A stretch of DNA of 64,000 nt from Celeribacter naphthalenivorans. Lineage in GTDB: Bacteria > Pseudomonadota > Alphaproteobacteria > Rhodobacterales > Rhodobacteraceae. A program made the translations under genes and the position numbers. The stretch is from contig NZ_JAIVLK010000005.1 of NCBI RefSeq assembly GCF_020524585.1, forward strand, positions 248,001-312,000, read 5' to 3'. Below, in pieces: positions 28,694-37,403 of the stretch (the first letter of the stretch is position 1; each line of letters opens with the position of its first letter). The notes below the pieces were generated by a model. It was not told where the DNA came from. It worked only from the letters and a program-made list of their open reading frames with translations, and made no database searches.

Positions 28694-29449
28694 ATGCTGA
28701 AAGCCGATCTGAATTCCGACATTGGCGAGGGCTTTGGCGATTGGACCAAGGGCGACGATGCCGCGCTGATGCAGGTGATCACCTCGGCCAATGTCGCCTG
28801 TGGCTTTCATGCGGGCGACCCGGACGTCATGGCGCGTACGATGAAATTGGCGGTGCAGAATGGCGTTGGCATCGGCGCGCATCCGGGCTTTGCCGATCTC
28901 AAAGGCTTCGGGCGGCGTCGCTTGCCCCTGAGCCATGAGGAAATCGCCAATCTCGTGACTTACCAACTGGGCGCGGCGCAGGCGATGGCGCGGGCGGCGG
29001 GCGGTCAGGTCCGGCATCTGAAACTGCACGGGGCGCTGGCGAATATGGCCTCCGAGGATGCTGATCTCGCGCGGGTCTGTTTCGAGGCGGCGCTCAAGGT
29101 CCAGCCCGACATCGTGATCATGGTGCTCGCCGCCACCGCGATGGAAAAGGCCGCGCGGGATTTGAACTGTGCTTGGGCAGGGGAGATTTTCGCGGATCGC
29201 GCCTATAATGACGACGCCACGCTGGTGGATCGCCGCCAACCCGGCGCGGTGCTGCATGATCCGGCGGTGATCTCCACGCGCATTCTTGAGATGCTCAAAG
29301 TGGGGGCGATCATCACGGAAAGTGGCAAACATATTCCGTGCAAAATCGACACGATTTGCGTGCATGGCGACACGGAGGGCGCGCTGGCCATGACCACGGC
29401 GCTCAAGACCGGGTTGCAGGCGGCGGGGGTCGAGATTGCCAAGCTCTGA
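28694..29449 (+). CDS. pxpA: 5-oxoprolinase subunit PxpA (LamB/YcsF family)
   Basis: The 251-residue subunit that binds oxoproline. The start MLKADLNSDIGEGFGDWTKGDDAAL and the metal-site-like CGFHAGDP, IGAHPGFADL and RHLKLHGAL motifs identify the LamB/YcsF family. It completes the pxpBCA operon, which here is not linked to glutathione genes. Confidence 0.96.
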   Translation: MLKADLNSDIGEGFGDWTKGDDAALMQVITSANVACGFHAGDPDVMARTMKLAVQNGVGIGAHPGFADLKGFGRRRLPLSHEEIANLVTYQLGAAQAMARAAGGQVRHLKLHGALANMASEDADLARVCFEAALKVQPDIVIMVLAATAMEKAARDLNCAWAGEIFADRAYNDDATLVDRRQPGAVLHDPAVISTRILEMLKVGAIITESGKHIPCKIDTICVHGDTEGALAMTTALKTGLQAAGVEIAKL

Positions 29450-29580
29450 GCCCGCAATCATATCGGCGAAATCCGTCGCATTGGGCTGGGTCCGAGGCTT
29501 GCCATGACGTCGCTTGCCGGGTAGGGATCGGGGCTTGAGAAGAGCAAAAATATCCCACTACCCCTGAGGAAGGTTTCCCC

Positions 29581-29865
29581 ATGATGGACGACGATATCGA
29601 ATCCGGCCACAGCTCCGGCCCCGACGCCTCCTACCGCGTGACTGCCGACGAGCTGCGCCAGTTCGTGGAGCGCTTTGAGCGGCTGGAACTTGAGAAAAAA
29701 GACATCGCGGATCAGCAAAAAGAGGTGATGGCCGAGGCGAAAGGCCGTGGCTACGACACCAAAGCGATGCGCAAACTCATCGCGCTGCGTAAGAAAACCG
29801 CCGATGAGATCGCCGAAGAAGAGGCGATTTTGGACATGTATAAGGAAGCTCTGGGCATGCGCTGA
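29581..29865 (+). CDS. GapR-like (DUF2312) DNA-binding protein
   Basis: A 94-residue protein of the DUF2312 family, whose Caulobacter member GapR tracks overtwisted DNA and helps replication. The region YRVTADELRQFVERFERLELEKKDIADQQKEVMAEAKGRGYDTKAMRKLIALRKK matches the GapR coiled-coil and the basic DNA-contact region (quoted here in meaning only up to key residues K-x-x-x-R). A GGAAGG site lies seven bases before the ATG at 29581; the next codon is also ATG. Confidence 0.9.
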   Translation: MMDDDIESGHSSGPDASYRVTADELRQFVERFERLELEKKDIADQQKEVMAEAKGRGYDTKAMRKLIALRKKTADEIAEEEAILDMYKEALGMR

Positions 29866-29888
29866 GGCGCCTGTTCTGAGCTTGCCGG

Positions 29889-30566
29889 ATGAGCCGTCGC
29901 ACCCGTCATCGCCTTGCCGTATCTGCCCTCGCGCTCGCTTTGGGCTTTGGCCTTGGGCTGATGCTTTTGGGCCTGTCGCCGGTTCTGGCGGGCGTTTGCC
30001 CCGGTTGTTTCGGGTTTAAAAAAGTGGCGCCGCAGGTCTATTCCGAACTGCGGGGCCCGACCACCTCGAAAGAGATGCTGCGCCGACTGGCCTTGGCCGA
30101 AGAACGCGTCGAGGCCGTGTTCGGGCCTCAGGAGCGTCCGCGCATTCTGATTTGCTACACGGCGACCTGTAACAGTGTCATGGGCGGCATGACGGCGCGG
30201 GCGATGACCTATGGCACTCATCTGTTTTATCTGACGCCGCGTGGCCATGACACAGAGATCATCGCCCATGAGCTGACCCATGTGGCGCTGCACCGCCAGA
30301 TCGGGCTCAGCGCCCAGCGGCAGTTTCCGGCCTGGCTCGATGAGGGCATTGCAACCTATGTATCGCGCGATCCGCGGTTCGATCTCAATCCTGACACCTG
30401 TGATCCGGGGGCGGGGGATTTGCCGATGCAGGCCCACGACTGGCGCCATTCCGAGGCCGCCCGCAACGCCAGCGCCTATGCGCAGGCTGGCTGCCGTGTG
30501 GCGCAATGGGCCAAGGCGCATCCGGTGAGCGGCATCGAGGGGCTGATTGCGGGGGCTTTGGAGTGA
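29889..30566 (+). CDS. HELTH-motif metallopeptidase-like protein
   Basis: A 225-residue protein with an N-terminal membrane anchor or signal (LAVSALALALGFGLGLMLLGL). The zinc motif HELTH is at residues 127-131 and the third ligand is likely Glu152 in WLDEGIA, the pattern of gluzincin (peptidase MA-like) proteins. Six or more cysteines suggest an oxidised periplasmic domain. The active-site residues all appear intact. No ribosome site is obvious, and the start is 23 bases after the GapR-like gene, so the two may be cotranscribed. Substrate unknown. Confidence 0.8.
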   Translation: MSRRTRHRLAVSALALALGFGLGLMLLGLSPVLAGVCPGCFGFKKVAPQVYSELRGPTTSKEMLRRLALAEERVEAVFGPQERPRILICYTATCNSVMGGMTARAMTYGTHLFYLTPRGHDTEIIAHELTHVALHRQIGLSAQRQFPAWLDEGIATYVSRDPRFDLNPDTCDPGAGDLPMQAHDWRHSEAARNASAYAQAGCRVAQWAKAHPVSGIEGLIAGALE

Positions 30567-30571
30567 GGGAA

Positions 30572-30599
30572 GCGTTTGGTTAAACGCAATAATTTTTGA
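30572..30599 (+). terminator. Weak terminator hairpin after the peptidase gene
   Basis: GCGTTT-GGTT-AAACGC forms a six-base stem, six bases after the stop, followed by AATAATTTTT. It would end the transcript of the HELTH protein. Confidence 0.45.
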
Positions 30600-30609
30600 G
30601 AACAGAATT

Positions 30610-31266
30610 TTACTCTGCTGGCCAAGGTAAGCCGAAGTCTTGTTCTTTCATTGAATTCCAAAGGGCTTCAGGAGTGTGTTTTGCTTCTTCTTCATCCATT
30701 GCATTCATTCGATACCTATAGATCAGGCCCGTCAGGTTAGCTTTTGTAAGGCCTCCTGTTTCCTTGCTGCCGACTTGAGCAATGTATGTAGCTGTATATA
30801 AGGACCAGTCTTCATAGACTTGGCCTTCAAATGCATAGTTGCTGTAAATTACGAGGGGTATTTCACCCTCGGATATGCTTACATATCCGTCTAACGCAGG
30901 GGTGTTTTTCCAAATGTGTTGTTCAATATTGGCCATAATAGACCCCATCCATCGTACATGGCCCTTGGAATCAATGGGGACCGCCCTATCGATAATTTCA
31001 TTTGGGAAATATGCGTATCCTTGTAGAAACCTCATTCCTTGTTGGAGTGGTGCGATGGTGAGGCTATCCTCCTGAGAACCCGTATCGCCTTCTAAAACAA
31101 TGGAGCGGCGACTGTTTTCGAGGTTTTCTGTGTAAGTTTGTGCTCGGTCTGCGATCGAAACCCCAAATGCAGAGAACACGAATGAAAAAATTGCGATAAT
31201 CAAAGAAAGAACGTTAAGAATTCGATCGCCGTTCAATTTTGGAAAGAACTTAAATTTCCTATTCAT
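30610..31266 (-). CDS. Unknown membrane-anchored protein in a low-GC patch
   Basis: A 218-residue protein with one N-terminal transmembrane helix (LSLIIAIFSFVFSAFGVSI) after a short basic leader, so the bulk should face the periplasm. No catalytic motif or known domain is recognised. Codon use is markedly less GC-rich than surrounding genes and the flanks are also AT-rich, which suggests recent acquisition. It has no neighbour on the same strand close enough for an operon. Confidence 0.65.
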   Translation of the reverse strand: MNRKFKFFPKLNGDRILNVLSLIIAIFSFVFSAFGVSIADRAQTYTENLENSRRSIVLEGDTGSQEDSLTIAPLQQGMRFLQGYAYFPNEIIDRAVPIDSKGHVRWMGSIMANIEQHIWKNTPALDGYVSISEGEIPLVIYSNYAFEGQVYEDWSLYTATYIAQVGSKETGGLTKANLTGLIYRYRMNAMDEEEAKHTPEALWNSMKEQDFGLPWPAE

Positions 31267-31551
31267 GAATTATTTATTCGCCTTCATTTTTGTAATCTAA
31301 AAGTTCCAATTTGTCGGTCTCTTTAATCTATTACTAACTTCTCGCATTCGAACTAAAGAAGAATTTTACGGGGTGTACGCAACACTTGGATTTGTATTGA
31401 TTGACAATGGAGGGCTAAATGGGCGTCAGATTACTCGATCCCCTCCATTCTAAAAAGCTTGTATACCAGCATTCGTGCACTGCGTGTGACGGCTATGCAA
31501 ATGAGACTTTGAATAGGGAAGCGTGATTGATTTTCGATCTAAATGTCGTCC

Positions 31552-32430
31552 TCAAGGCGCGATAAACCGCACGCCCTCCATCTCTTCGATCTTTTCCAAG
31601 TCCTCTTCATAGGCCTCGGTCAACCGCTCCACCAAGGCGTCGTCCCAGCCGGGCAGGTCGATCTCTTCTTCCAACGCGTCTTCGTCGACATATTTATCGA
31701 GAAAGGCCTGGAGAATGCGGCGGCGCTGTTCTTCGGTCTGGGGGCGGTGGGTGTGCAGATAGGTGCGCAGCCGCTTCATCCCCTCGCGTTTCATGATCGT
31801 CGCCAGAATGTCGAGCCCGCCGGACATCGGCACCATCTGCCCGACCCCGGTCATGTCACGCATCACCTGCGACCAGGTCAGCGGCGTGTCCTCATAGGCG
31901 AAACAGGTGAGACGCGCGTCGGGGCAGACCGTGCGGATGCGCAGCAAAAGCTCAGACCAGCGAAGGGCCTCAACGTCGACCCCATGGAGAAACCCCTCGA
32001 AACTCACGCTCGGCCCACAAAAGGAAAAGGCCTCCGGCACAAAGGTCGCCGGGTTGCGGATGCCGATGAAGAATTCCATCTCGTGATCGGCGAAAACATT
32101 GCGCAGCCACGGCAGTTTGAAATTCGCCTTCTCGTAGAACCCGCCCTTTTCGAAGATGAACGGATGCATGCAGATCACGTCTTCGTAGCTCAAGACCATG
32201 CGCGCGCAGTCGTCGATGTCGAGCATATGATCGAGCAACATTTCCTGCGTCTCGGGGGTGGCGCGTTCGCTTTTCACCTTTTTCATGATCTGCGGCAGCA
32301 TATCGCGATAATACGCGAGGGGCGGCACCGCGACGCCTTGTTCGGCCAGCACGGCCTTATTCTTCAAAAGCCCGCGCATGAGCTGCGCGCCATTGGTGCA
32401 ATGGGCGCCGATATGCATTGAGATGATCAT
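31552..32430 (-). CDS. Sulfotransferase-like family protein
   Basis: A 292-residue cytoplasmic protein starting MIISMHIGAHCTNGAQLMRG, which resembles the PAPS-binding loop of sulfotransferases (HIGxxKTGTTS). Here the loop reads AHCTNG and lacks the usual lysine, so donor binding may be changed. A later segment FFIGIRNPATFVPEAFSF matches the 3'-phosphate-binding region (IRNP). The C-terminus is strongly acidic. The ATG at 32430 gives the natural start; the open frame of 124 further codons is non-coding. Similar proteins are common in roseobacters with unknown acceptors. Confidence 0.7.
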   Translation of the reverse strand: MIISMHIGAHCTNGAQLMRGLLKNKAVLAEQGVAVPPLAYYRDMLPQIMKKVKSERATPETQEMLLDHMLDIDDCARMVLSYEDVICMHPFIFEKGGFYEKANFKLPWLRNVFADHEMEFFIGIRNPATFVPEAFSFCGPSVSFEGFLHGVDVEALRWSELLLRIRTVCPDARLTCFAYEDTPLTWSQVMRDMTGVGQMVPMSGGLDILATIMKREGMKRLRTYLHTHRPQTEEQRRRILQAFLDKYVDEDALEEEIDLPGWDDALVERLTEAYEEDLEKIEEMEGVRFIAP

Positions 32431-32621
32431 GGTCGGGTCTTTCTCTGGCCTGGCGACGGTCTGGCAGCGGTCTTCTTGTCTCTTGGTGCCCCACTTATGC
32501 CTCTGTGAGACAAGAAGGTTAAGGGGGGATTTACCATATGTGCTTTTGACAGCTGGGCAAGCCTGCTTTGATCGCGCGGGTTTCTCTTCACCTCGCTTGC
32601 AAAAGCCTCTATGTCGGATGA

Positions 32622-34337
32622 ATGACCGACCAAATCTCTCAGACACCGGCCTGCGAGGCCTCTGGCGGCTCAAGTGCCGCGCGCCGTCATGGCGGTTTGG
32701 CCCGCGTGTCGCGTCTGTCGCCCTGGTCGGCGGGGGCCTTTGTGATCGCGGGGCTGGTGTTGATGCCACTGATCGCCGTGGTCTGGATCGCCTTTCACCC
32801 AAGCGAAAACATCTGGCCGCATCTCATGGCCACCACCTTGCCACGCTACATGAAAACCACCGCGTTTCTGGCCTTTGGCGTCGCGGGATTGGCGGCCTGT
32901 GTCGGCACCGGATCGGCCTGGCTCGTCACCATGTACCGCTTTCCCTTGTCGAAGGCGCTGGAGTGGCTTTTGCTTTTGCCTTTGGCGATCCCGGCCTATG
33001 TCGGCGCCTATGCTTTGGTCGATTTTCTGGAATATGCCGGACCGGTGCAGGGCGGCTTGCGGCAGGTTTTCGGCTGGCAGAGCGCGCGCGACTATTGGTT
33101 CCCGGAAATCCGCTCTCTCGGCTCCGCCATCGTCGTTCTGGCCGCCGCGCTCACGCCCTATGTCTTCCTTTTGACCCGCGCCGCCTTTCGCGAACAATCC
33201 GGTTCCGTCTATGAGACCGCCCGCGCGCTGGGCGCCGGACCTTTTGAGCGGTTTTGGCGCGTCGGCCTGCCGCTCGCGCGCCCTGCCATTGCGGCGGGTA
33301 CGGCGATTGTGATGATGGAAGCCGTCTCGGATTATGGCACCGTGTCCTATTTCGCGGTCCAGACCCTCACCACCGGCATTTTCTCCACCTGGCTCGAAGG
33401 CGGCAACGCCGGCGGCGCGGCGCAGATCGCCTCCGTCGTTCTGGTCGTGGTGCTCCTCTTGGTGGCCTTCGAAAAAGCCTCGCGCGGCCGCGCCCGGTTC
33501 CACCAGAGCGCGCGCCAAACCCGCCCGATCGCGCCCATTCGCCTCACCGGCTGGCAGGGGCTTTTAGCGCTGGCTTTATGCGCGGTGCCCTTCCTCGTGG
33601 GCTTTGTCTTGCCGGTCTCGGTGATCTCCTACCACGCCTTGGGTGAGCCGGAGCAATGGGCCGTTCCCGGTCTGATCACAGCGTTGAAAAACACACTCAC
33701 TGTGGCGGGAATGGCGGCGATTTTTACGGTTCTGGCCGCACTCTTCATGGTCTACGGCGTGCGTCTCACGGGCCGCAAGCTGCCGCGTCTGATCCTGCCC
33801 TTCACGACCTTGGGCTATGCTGCGCCAGGCGCCGTTTTGGGCCTCGGCATCCTGTTTCCTCTGGCTGGTCTCGACCATGTTCTGGCCGATGCCATCGCGG
33901 CGCTGACCGGCTCTGATCCGGGTCTTTTGCTCACCGGATCTGCCTTCGCCATCATCCTGGCCTACGTGGTCCGCTTCTTCGCCATCGCCCAAGGCGCGAC
34001 CGACGCCGCATTGGGCCGCGTTTCCCCGTCGCTGCCCATGGCGGCGCGCTCCTTGGGGCAAAGCTTGGGCGGCACACTGCGCCGGGTCTATGTCCCTCTG
34101 ATCCGCGGCTCTGTTGGAACGGCGCTTTTGCTGGTCTTTGTGGATTGCGTGAAGGAACTGCCCGCGACCCTGCTGCTTCGCCCGTTCAACTACAACACGC
34201 TGGCGACACGGGTCTACGACAAGGCCTCGCTCGAACAGCTCGAACAGGCCTCCCCGGCAGCGCTTCTGGTGATCGGCGTCGGCCTCGTGGCCGTGATCCT
34301 CATGGCCCGCTCCGAGAATGCGGCAGACCTGAGCTAA
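32622..34337 (+). CDS. Iron(III)-type ABC transporter permease
   Basis: A 571-residue inner-membrane permease with two repeated binding-protein-dependent transport domains, the fused FbpB (SfuB) layout. Each half has an EAA-type loop: ETARALGAGPFERFWRVGLPLARPAI at about residue 190-215 and AARSLGQSLGGTLRRVYVPLIRG near residue 475. About twelve hydrophobic helices are seen. No periplasmic binding protein or ATPase gene is adjacent, so the partners are encoded elsewhere. Substrate is likely ferric iron, but this is by family only. Confidence 0.9.
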   Translation: MTDQISQTPACEASGGSSAARRHGGLARVSRLSPWSAGAFVIAGLVLMPLIAVVWIAFHPSENIWPHLMATTLPRYMKTTAFLAFGVAGLAACVGTGSAWLVTMYRFPLSKALEWLLLLPLAIPAYVGAYALVDFLEYAGPVQGGLRQVFGWQSARDYWFPEIRSLGSAIVVLAAALTPYVFLLTRAAFREQSGSVYETARALGAGPFERFWRVGLPLARPAIAAGTAIVMMEAVSDYGTVSYFAVQTLTTGIFSTWLEGGNAGGAAQIASVVLVVVLLLVAFEKASRGRARFHQSARQTRPIAPIRLTGWQGLLALALCAVPFLVGFVLPVSVISYHALGEPEQWAVPGLITALKNTLTVAGMAAIFTVLAALFMVYGVRLTGRKLPRLILPFTTLGYAAPGAVLGLGILFPLAGLDHVLADAIAALTGSDPGLLLTGSAFAIILAYVVRFFAIAQGATDAALGRVSPSLPMAARSLGQSLGGTLRRVYVPLIRGSVGTALLLVFVDCVKELPATLLLRPFNYNTLATRVYDKASLEQLEQASPAALLVIGVGLVAVILMARSENAADLS

Positions 34338-34435
34338 GTCTCAACGCCTCGCTGTCGAAGGCTTTCCGGATTTGACATCCCTCTACGATAAACCACTTGC
34401 GCACAAGTCCGTCACCGCGTAAACGACGCCCGAGT

Positions 34436-34511
34436 GCCCCTATAGCTCAGCTGGTAGAGCAACTGATTTGTAATCAGTAGGTCCGCGGTTCGAGTCCGTG
34501 TGGGGGCACCA
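34436..34511 (+). tRNA. tRNA-Thr (anticodon UGU)
   Basis: All arms fold: acceptor GCCCCTA with TGGGGGC, D arm around AGCTCAGCTGGTAGAGC, anticodon stem ACTGA/TCAGT with loop TTTGTAA (anticodon TGT, reading ACA), and T arm GCGGTTCGAGTCCGT. The 73-base body ends at 34508 and CCA is encoded (34509-34511). A TTGACA lies at 34372-34377, about 60 bases upstream. Confidence 0.97.
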
Positions 34512-34816
34512 TAAAATCAATAAAATCAAAAAATGCACGATTTTCCGCGTTTGCGTTTGTTCCGTTTTGAAAAACGGAAGCAATACGGAAGCACACGGAG
34601 GGAAGAACCTGTGTGTGCTTTGTCGGCAATAAACGCGCAAAAGCAGCGGCGCGCTCTGCGATACGTTACGTCAGGAAAGTTAAGCAATTTCGCTGTGCTG
34701 AAACGTAGCAATAATCGCGTGTCTCATAGGGTCAATGTCTCCGAGGATCATTCGTAGGGTTGCCACAGTTGCGCATATCCTGAATGTTGCGCGAAAGGCA
34801 TTTAAAGGGGATGACG
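34512..34816. other. Gene-free low-GC stretch after tRNA-Thr
   Basis: About 300 bases with reduced GC content. A near-perfect palindrome TTCCGTTTT-GA-AAAACGGAA lies at 34560-34579, without a T-run. Overlapping short frames on both strands show no coding bias. The 3' end of a tRNA gene is a common integration site, but I found no duplicated tRNA tail. Confidence 0.5.
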
Positions 34817-35221
34817 ATGTTACGGGCTATCGGGTTGGCAGGGATGTTTTCGCTTGCTGCAATATCTGTTCAGGCAGATGATCTTTCATTCTTATTTTGC
34901 GAATATGAAAGCCTTGCCGACGATCCGATTTCAAAAAGCCAGTCCATCCCATTATATTATGAAGATGGACAGTTGGTTGCTGCTGGTAAACGATCGCATT
35001 GCGTCGATGAACCACAGTTTTACATCACTGATACACATGCCACGTGGCACTGCGTCACTGCGCTGAATGCAGACAAAACACCGGCTCGCTCGGTCTATGT
35101 CGAAATACATCGCTTTACTGGACGATATCACCGCAATGATTTTGACGGCGTCCTCGATATGGGAAATGTTACGGAAAGCTGGCATGGGGTCTGCACGGCC
35201 CATAGTGAGCCGCAGTTCTGA
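34817..35221 (+). CDS. Secreted protein of unknown function
   Basis: A 134-residue protein with a clean signal peptide (LRAIGLAGMFSLAAISVQA). The mature part has four cysteines and many aromatic residues, with the segment ATWHCVTALNADKTPARSVYVEIHRFTGRY near the middle. I do not recognise a family. I chose the ATG at 34817 because AAAGGGG lies six bases before it, rather than the ATG two codons earlier, which directly abuts the purine run. Base composition is lower in GC than neighbouring genes, again suggesting acquisition next to the tRNA. Confidence 0.65.
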   Translation: MLRAIGLAGMFSLAAISVQADDLSFLFCEYESLADDPISKSQSIPLYYEDGQLVAAGKRSHCVDEPQFYITDTHATWHCVTALNADKTPARSVYVEIHRFTGRYHRNDFDGVLDMGNVTESWHGVCTAHSEPQF

Positions 35222-35285
35222 TTGTGTTGGGGCGCACCGAATTGGGTAGGCCCTTTTGGGGTAGATGACATGAAGTGGGGGCTCA

Positions 35286-35948
35286 TCAGAGCACTGAGAT
35301 GCCCGCGATATAGCTGTGGGTCAAAACCAGACCGCAATAGGCCAAACCTCCTAAGACGCAGCGTTTCAGATCGCCTCTTTGCAGCACCGTAAGCAACGGC
35401 GCGCGCCGAGTTTGGGCGCGTAGAGCCTGCCACGCTTCGCGTCCGATCTCTTTTTGCCGCCGCCGGTCGATCAGGCGCATACCCAAAAGCGCAAAGCCGC
35501 CCAGCGGGCCAAATAGAACCACATGCGCCAAATCGCCATTGGGCAGCAGATGCAGCCCGGCCCAAAGTGCCAGCCCCAGCAAAAGCGGATGGCGATGGAG
35601 CCGTACGATGCCAGGCTGTGCCGGATCGAACCGCTCATTCTTGGCCCCGCCGAAGGAGAACGGGTTTGGCCGCCCGATCGCCAGCGCGAAAATCAGACAG
35701 ACACCCAGCATGCCGATCCGTGTGACAGTTCGTGTCAGCGCGGTCTGAGGCCAGAGAAAAATCGGCTCCGGCCATGTGGCCGCGCGGATCAGCATGAGCA
35801 GCATGGCCAGCGACAGGAGCGAATAGAGCATGGTAAAACCGCGTGTTCCGATCCTTGCCACCGCCCGGCGTTTGATCCCCGGGCGTGTCGGCAGGGAATG
35901 GCTGATGAGAAACAGCCCGAACATCGCCGCATATGCAAACCAGCTCAT
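35286..35948 (-). CDS. nnrU: NnrU family membrane protein
   Basis: A 220-residue inner-membrane protein of the NnrU family, first found to be needed for nitrite/NO reduction in Rhodobacter sphaeroides. Five to six hydrophobic segments and the conserved RLHRHPLLLGLALWAGLHLLPNGD histidine-rich block identify it, a heme- or lipid-modifying type of fold (related to isoprenylcysteine methyltransferase-like proteins). The start at 35948 follows nnrS by 11 bases. It ends the nor-nnr transcript. Confidence 0.9.
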   Translation of the reverse strand: MSWFAYAAMFGLFLISHSLPTRPGIKRRAVARIGTRGFTMLYSLLSLAMLLMLIRAATWPEPIFLWPQTALTRTVTRIGMLGVCLIFALAIGRPNPFSFGGAKNERFDPAQPGIVRLHRHPLLLGLALWAGLHLLPNGDLAHVVLFGPLGGFALLGMRLIDRRRQKEIGREAWQALRAQTRRAPLLTVLQRGDLKRCVLGGLAYCGLVLTHSYIAGISVL

Positions 35949-35959
35949 TTTGTTCGTCC

Positions 35960-37156
35960 TCAATTGGGTCGTTTCGCGGACCAAAGCATCGGGCCATATA
36001 CTGCGGCAAAGCCGAGAAACGCCATGATCCAGAAGCCACCAGAGAGATGATAGAGCACGCTCAGCGGCACAAATCCGGCCGACAGGCGCACCGCCGTCGC
36101 GGTGAAAATCGCGCCATAGATCGCCACGGTCCCGCGACCGGCATGGAGCGCGCGTCCGGTATGCCCCAAAGAAGCACGGCTCATCACCGCCAATGTCATC
36201 CCGCCGACCACGCCTGCGGTCCACAGATGCAGGGCCGCGGGGGGCGCAAGCAGTTCCGGCCAAAGGATCGACAGGCTCACAGCCAAGGCGCCGAGAGGCA
36301 GGCACAGATAGCTCACATGCAGCACCAAAAGCAGCGGCTCACGGCGCGTCAGCCCGCCTTTCCACCGCGCCAGACGGATCAGGTGCAAAACGCCAGCCAT
36401 GGCCAGCATTCCCGCCGTGAGCCGATGCGTCGGAGATGCGGCCCATGCCAAAAGAGCCAGAGCGACGATGACCAATGCCGCCTTGTCAAAGCGCTGCATC
36501 GGTGGGGCCGGGCGAGCGCTTTGGCCTGTTTTCACCAACCAATTCCGGGTGAAAGACGGGATGATCCGCCCGCCGATCAGCGCCACCATCATCACGGCGG
36601 AACCAAGCCCCAGCCGCAACCCGAGACCGCCTGCGGCATAGCCTCCGCGCCCGGCGTCTAAAAGGAACAGCAGGTCTGAAAGGGTAAAGATCGCGAGCAG
36701 CACCAGCACCGGCAGATTGCGCCAGTTCTTGCCCGACAAAATCTCGCGCAACAGAAAGGCGCCGAGGAGGAGAGGAAAGGCGAGATCCATCGTTGCGGCC
36801 AAGGCAAAAGGAATGATTCCGGAGATCAGCAAGGCGATGCGCCCGGCCCCCCAAAGTGCAAAAAGCCCGATCAATTGCGTGCCAACAACCGGCAGGCGTC
36901 CGGTCCAATTCGGCACGGCGGTGAGCAGAAAGCCTGCGATGGCGGCTCCGAGGTAGCCGAAGAGGAAAGCATGGGTGTGCCAGCTCACTGGATCGAGCCG
37001 CGAAGGCAGGCTGATCTGCCCGGACAGTGCCAGAATCCACAGCACCATCGCCACCCCGGCCCACACCGCGCCAAAGAAAAAGAACGGGCGAAAGCCGTAG
37101 GAAAACAGGGCAGGGCCGGTCCAACGGCGCATCTGTTCGGTCGAGGAGAGGGTCAT
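35960..37156 (-). CDS. nnrS: NnrS family protein
   Basis: A 398-residue inner-membrane protein with about twelve helices. NnrS contains heme and copper and helps cells withstand nitric oxide; it is regulated with denitrification genes. The N-terminal LFSYGFRPFFFFGAVWAG and LSRASLGHTGRALHAGRG motifs are characteristic. I place the start at the ATG at 37156, which has AAAGGA eight bases upstream; the two residues before it would require a TTG start. It lies between a 77-residue membrane protein and nnrU. Confidence 0.95.
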   Translation of the reverse strand: MTLSSTEQMRRWTGPALFSYGFRPFFFFGAVWAGVAMVLWILALSGQISLPSRLDPVSWHTHAFLFGYLGAAIAGFLLTAVPNWTGRLPVVGTQLIGLFALWGAGRIALLISGIIPFALAATMDLAFPLLLGAFLLREILSGKNWRNLPVLVLLAIFTLSDLLFLLDAGRGGYAAGGLGLRLGLGSAVMMVALIGGRIIPSFTRNWLVKTGQSARPAPPMQRFDKAALVIVALALLAWAASPTHRLTAGMLAMAGVLHLIRLARWKGGLTRREPLLLVLHVSYLCLPLGALAVSLSILWPELLAPPAALHLWTAGVVGGMTLAVMSRASLGHTGRALHAGRGTVAIYGAIFTATAVRLSAGFVPLSVLYHLSGGFWIMAFLGFAAVYGPMLWSAKRPN

Positions 37157-37169
37157 GTTCAATATCCTT

Positions 37170-37403
37170 TCACGCGTCGGCCTGATCCATCAGACGGCGG
37201 ATATGGCGGGCAAAGGCATAGGTGGCAGGCACCGCGATCAGGGCGCCAAGCCCAAGTGCAACCGGCGTCGTTGCGACGGGAAAACCGACCCATGAGCCGA
37301 TGAGCGAGGCGAAAAACACATTCACAGCAAAAGCGCCCCAGCCAAAGGGGTAGAGGAGCACCGCGATCCGGGTCGCGGACCACTGTCTGCCTGTGACGCT
37401 CAT
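37170..37403 (-). CDS. Small two-helix membrane protein of the nor operon
   Basis: A 77-residue protein with two hydrophobic segments (VLLYPFGWGAFAVNVFFASL and VALGLGALIAVPATYAFA). Size and place between norD and nnrS recall the short NorF-type proteins of Paracoccus, though I cannot show homology. The start is inside the end of the preceding 57-residue gene, overlapping by four bases, and nnrS follows after about 13 bases, so it is part of the operon. Function unknown. Confidence 0.7.
   Translation of the reverse strand: MSVTGRQWSATRIAVLLYPFGWGAFAVNVFFASLIGSWVGFPVATTPVALGLGALIAVPATYAFARHIRRLMDQADA

Noticed and set aside
34560-34579. Palindrome as terminator of tRNA-Thr
   Set aside because: No T-run follows and the loop is only two bases, so a terminator call is not supported.
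34533-34757. 74-residue frame after the tRNA
   Set aside because: Overlaps frames on the other strand, includes the 34560-34579 palindrome, no start signal and no coding bias.
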